Under the pieces are notes generated by a model. That model was not told the DNA's origin. It made no database searches and saw nothing but the letters and a program-made list of their open reading frames with translations. Both the position numbers and the translations under genes were made by a program. DNA of 64,000 bases from CAVYXK01 sp963772445 (lineage in GTDB: Bacteria > Pseudomonadota > Alphaproteobacteria > Acetobacterales > Acetobacteraceae), in NCBI GenBank assembly GCA_963772445.1, contig CAVYXK010000016.1:124001-188000 (forward strand). The letters are read 5' to 3'. Positions 62,309 through 64,000 of the stretch are shown one piece after another; position 1 is the first letter of the stretch, and each line of letters begins with the position of its first letter.

Positions 62309-62569
62309 TCAGGCCGCGTGGAGCAGCGCGTCGAGCTTGCCGGCACGATCGAGCGCCAGCAGTTCTTCACTATCGCCGAGATATCGGCCGTCGATGAATA
62401 TCTGCGGGACCGAGCTGCGCCCCCCCGACCGCCGGATCAACTCCCGCCGCTCCGGGGTGCCGTGCGGTGCGTCGATCTCCTGGAAGGCGACGCCCTTTTC
62501 AGTCAGCAGGCGCTTCGCTCGCGCGCAATAGGGGCACCACGGCTGAGTGTAGATCTTCACTTTCGGCAT
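62309..62569 (-). CDS. grxC: Glutaredoxin 3
   Basis: The 86-residue protein is a classical dithiol glutaredoxin. Its active site is CPYC in IYTQPWCPYCARAKRLL at about residue 11, with the glutathione-binding TVP-type motif seen as SSVPQIFIDGRYLG. It reduces protein disulfides and ribonucleotide reductase using glutathione. The start at MPKVKIYTQ was chosen; an adjacent ATG one codon upstream is equally possible. It lies downstream of holA on the same strand with about 50 bp between. Confidence 0.93.
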   Translation of the reverse strand: MPKVKIYTQPWCPYCARAKRLLTEKGVAFQEIDAPHGTPERRELIRRSGGRSSVPQIFIDGRYLGDSEELLALDRAGKLDALLHAA

Positions 62570-62621
62570 CATTCTCTCCGGGCTTGACTGCACCAGAACA
62601 TGGCGGAGAGCGGGCCCGGCG

Positions 62622-63656
62622 TCATCGCGCGGTCGCCGAGCCCGCCCGAGCACGCCGTGCCAGCGCAAGCACCGCGTTGCGACAAATCACGCCGTCCGGT
62701 GCGCCGGTGCGCTTGCAAGCCCGCTCCGCCTCGGCGATCGCCGCCATCGCTGCCATCAAGGCGGGCGCCGGCCAAAGCGTCAGCGCCCGTGCGAAAGCTC
62801 CGACCCGGCGGAAGAATACCGGCGGCCGTGCTGTCTTTGCCGCTTCGGCCGCGCTGATCCCGCGATCCATCGCCAATCGCGCCCGATGCAACCGCTGCAG
62901 ATGCATCAGCGCTGCCCGCAGCACACCCACCGCTGCTACCCCCTCGGCCACTGCCAGTTCCAGCGCGCGGTCAGCGGTCGGCACATCGCCAGCCGTCGCC
63001 GCGAACAGCGCGTCGTCGAGCGATAGCCCGGCGATGTCGCCCACGCAGGCGGCAGCCGACTCCATATCCACACGCCCGCCGGACTTCCCGTCGGCAGGGC
63101 CGACGTAGAGGGCCAGCTTCTCGAGCTCCCGCCGCGTCGCCGCGCGGTCGGCGCCAAGCTGCCCCGACAGCCACGCCAGCGCCTCGGGTTCGACGGACAC
63201 ACCGGCCTCGGCCAATGTGGTGCGGATCGTCTCCTCCAGCGTGCGGCCCTCGTCGGGATAGCAGCCGATCGCTACGGCATCCGTCGCGGCTTCCAACGCA
63301 GCGCGCAGGCGCGAGCGGGCCGGCAGCCCAACGCCTTCCAGCACGACAAGCGCCGGCGCCGACCCGGACAGCACGGATTGCACGGGCGCCAGCGCCGCCT
63401 CGCCGGCCTCGCTCACCCGCACCACGCGACGCCCGCCGGTCATCGGCAACGACGCCGCCTCTGCCGGCAGAGCGCCGAGGTCCTCGCGCGCCAGCTCGAC
63501 CACGCGGAATGGGTCGTCCAGTACGCCGGCCACCGCGCGCACCAGCGCATCCGCGCGCTCGCGGATCAGTCCGATGTCCTCGCCAAACAACAGAACCACC
63601 CGACATGAGCCGGGATCGCGCAGAAAGGCCGCCACACGGCGTGCGTCCAGCTTCAC
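62622..63656 (-). CDS. holA: DNA polymerase III subunit delta
   Basis: The 344-residue protein has the HolA layout. The N-terminal part is VKLDARRVAAFLRD followed by VVLLFGEDIGLIRERADALV. The AAA+-like middle contains LVVLEGVGLPARSRLRAALE and LAWLSGQLGADRAATRRELE, the usual delta signature (LGxDRxxxRxELEKL). A helical collar domain ends the protein. It opens the beta clamp within the clamp loader. The GTG start at 63656 follows the lptE stop by four bases. lptE-holA linkage is widely conserved. Confidence 0.93.
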   Translation of the reverse strand: MKLDARRVAAFLRDPGSCRVVLLFGEDIGLIRERADALVRAVAGVLDDPFRVVELAREDLGALPAEAASLPMTGGRRVVRVSEAGEAALAPVQSVLSGSAPALVVLEGVGLPARSRLRAALEAATDAVAIGCYPDEGRTLEETIRTTLAEAGVSVEPEALAWLSGQLGADRAATRRELEKLALYVGPADGKSGGRVDMESAAACVGDIAGLSLDDALFAATAGDVPTADRALELAVAEGVAAVGVLRAALMHLQRLHRARLAMDRGISAAEAAKTARPPVFFRRVGAFARALTLWPAPALMAAMAAIAEAERACKRTGAPDGVICRNAVLALARRARAGSATAR

Positions 63657-63660
63657 CGGT

Positions 63661-64000
63661 TCAGCCGGACTGGCCGGCCTTGTTACGAAAGAAGATCGCC
63701 AGTCGAATCGTGATCTGATCGGCCAGTGCCTGCGCCAGGTAGCTATAGGCCGCCTCGGTCTGCAAGTCGGACGAGAAATATTGCGTATCGATGATGTTGA
63801 CCGCATCCTCGGCGCGTGCGAACCCGCTTGTAATGACGGTCTGCGCAGGATCGCGCCCTCTCAGCGTCCAGTTTGCATTGCCGAACATCCGGATGCGTGT
63901 GGTTGACGTGTCCGGCTGGATGGCGATCCCCTCGCCGGTGGTCCAGTAGCCCACGGTCAGGGTATAAAGCGGCTTGGGGTCAGCCCCGGTCCCCTCCAGC
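63661..64000 (-). CDS. lptE: LPS-assembly lipoprotein LptE, N-terminus beyond window
   Basis: The last 113 residues are visible and the frame is open to the window edge. Recognisable parts are LYTLTVGYWTTGEGIAIQPD and the C-terminal AAYSYLAQALADQITIRLAI, the amphipathic helix that plugs LptD. LptE is an outer-membrane lipoprotein needed to insert LPS at the cell surface; the lipobox lies outside the window. It is followed at once by holA, as usual. Identity rests on this linkage and on C-terminal similarity. Confidence 0.82.
   Translation of the reverse strand, partial: LEGTGADPKPLYTLTVGYWTTGEGIAIQPDTSTTRIRMFGNANWTLRGRDPAQTVITSGFARAEDAVNIIDTQYFSSDLQTEAAYSYLAQALADQITIRLAIFFRNKAGQSG

Overview
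The window is GC-rich DNA whose gene content points to an alphaproteobacterium, perhaps an Acetobacteraceae/Rhodospirillales member (inference). Supporting signs are an alphaproteobacterial-type rpoH, a complete 14-gene nuo operon (nuoA to nuoN), lptE-holA linkage, an accB-accC pair, abundant IS elements and Tat-like leaders. The family-level guess rests on gene style only.

Layout. 1-4.3 kb: 3'-truncated FdhF/YdeP-type molybdopterin oxidoreductase with an AfsR-like winged-helix/ATPase regulator upstream on the same strand. 4.5-6.7 kb: rpoH, whose stop codon carries an IS630-type element. 6.7-12.9 kb: enoyl-CoA hydratase and acyl-CoA ligase (minus strand), divergent from an SDR, a GMC oxidoreductase and a DegP-like protease. 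12.9-14.9 kb: group II intron with a broken reverse transcriptase. 15.0-29.4 kb: NADH:quinone oxidoreductase operon on the minus strand, preceded by tRNA-Asp. 29.7-36.2 kb: candidate small RNA unit, a 50-residue ORF, CysQ-like phosphatase and a five-gene peptide-type ABC transporter. 36.2-42.8 kb: IS1182-type element, then prkA-yeaH-spoVR (minus strand). 43.4-46.3 kb: divergent ECF sigma factor and zinc-finger protein, a 60-residue ORF and two overlapping TIGR04283/TIGR04282-type glycosyltransferases. 46.3-49.4 kb: decayed GH13 glucosidase, HpcH/HpaI aldolase and a sulfurtransferase. 49.6-53.0 kb: accessory island with transposase and integrase remnants, a Uma2 protein and AT-richer unrecognised genes. 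53.3-56.7 kb: MBL-fold hydrolase, aroQ, accB, accC. 56.7-62 kb: two adjacent FHA-domain signalling genes, the second fused in frame to an IS1380-type transposase. 62.3-64 kb: grxC, holA and partial lptE.

Two themes stand out. First, many conserved genes (rpoH, nuoE, nuoF, nuoG, nuoH, nuoI, prkA, the AfsR-like regulator and the first FHA protein) are split by single-base shifts, nearly all +1 and outside homopolymers. This looks more like uncorrected sequence error than real decay, but reads are needed to decide. Second, mobile DNA sits in unusually harmless places: IS630 in the rpoH stop codon with the stop regenerated, IS1380 in the last sense codon of a cyclase gene, and IS1182 in the loop of a REP-like palindrome. 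Two copies of a 25-nt palindromic mini-element are inserted in the intron reverse transcriptase gene. No CRISPR array or complete recognised defence system was seen. The least explained stretch is the AT-richer pair of genes at 50.9-52.7 kb.
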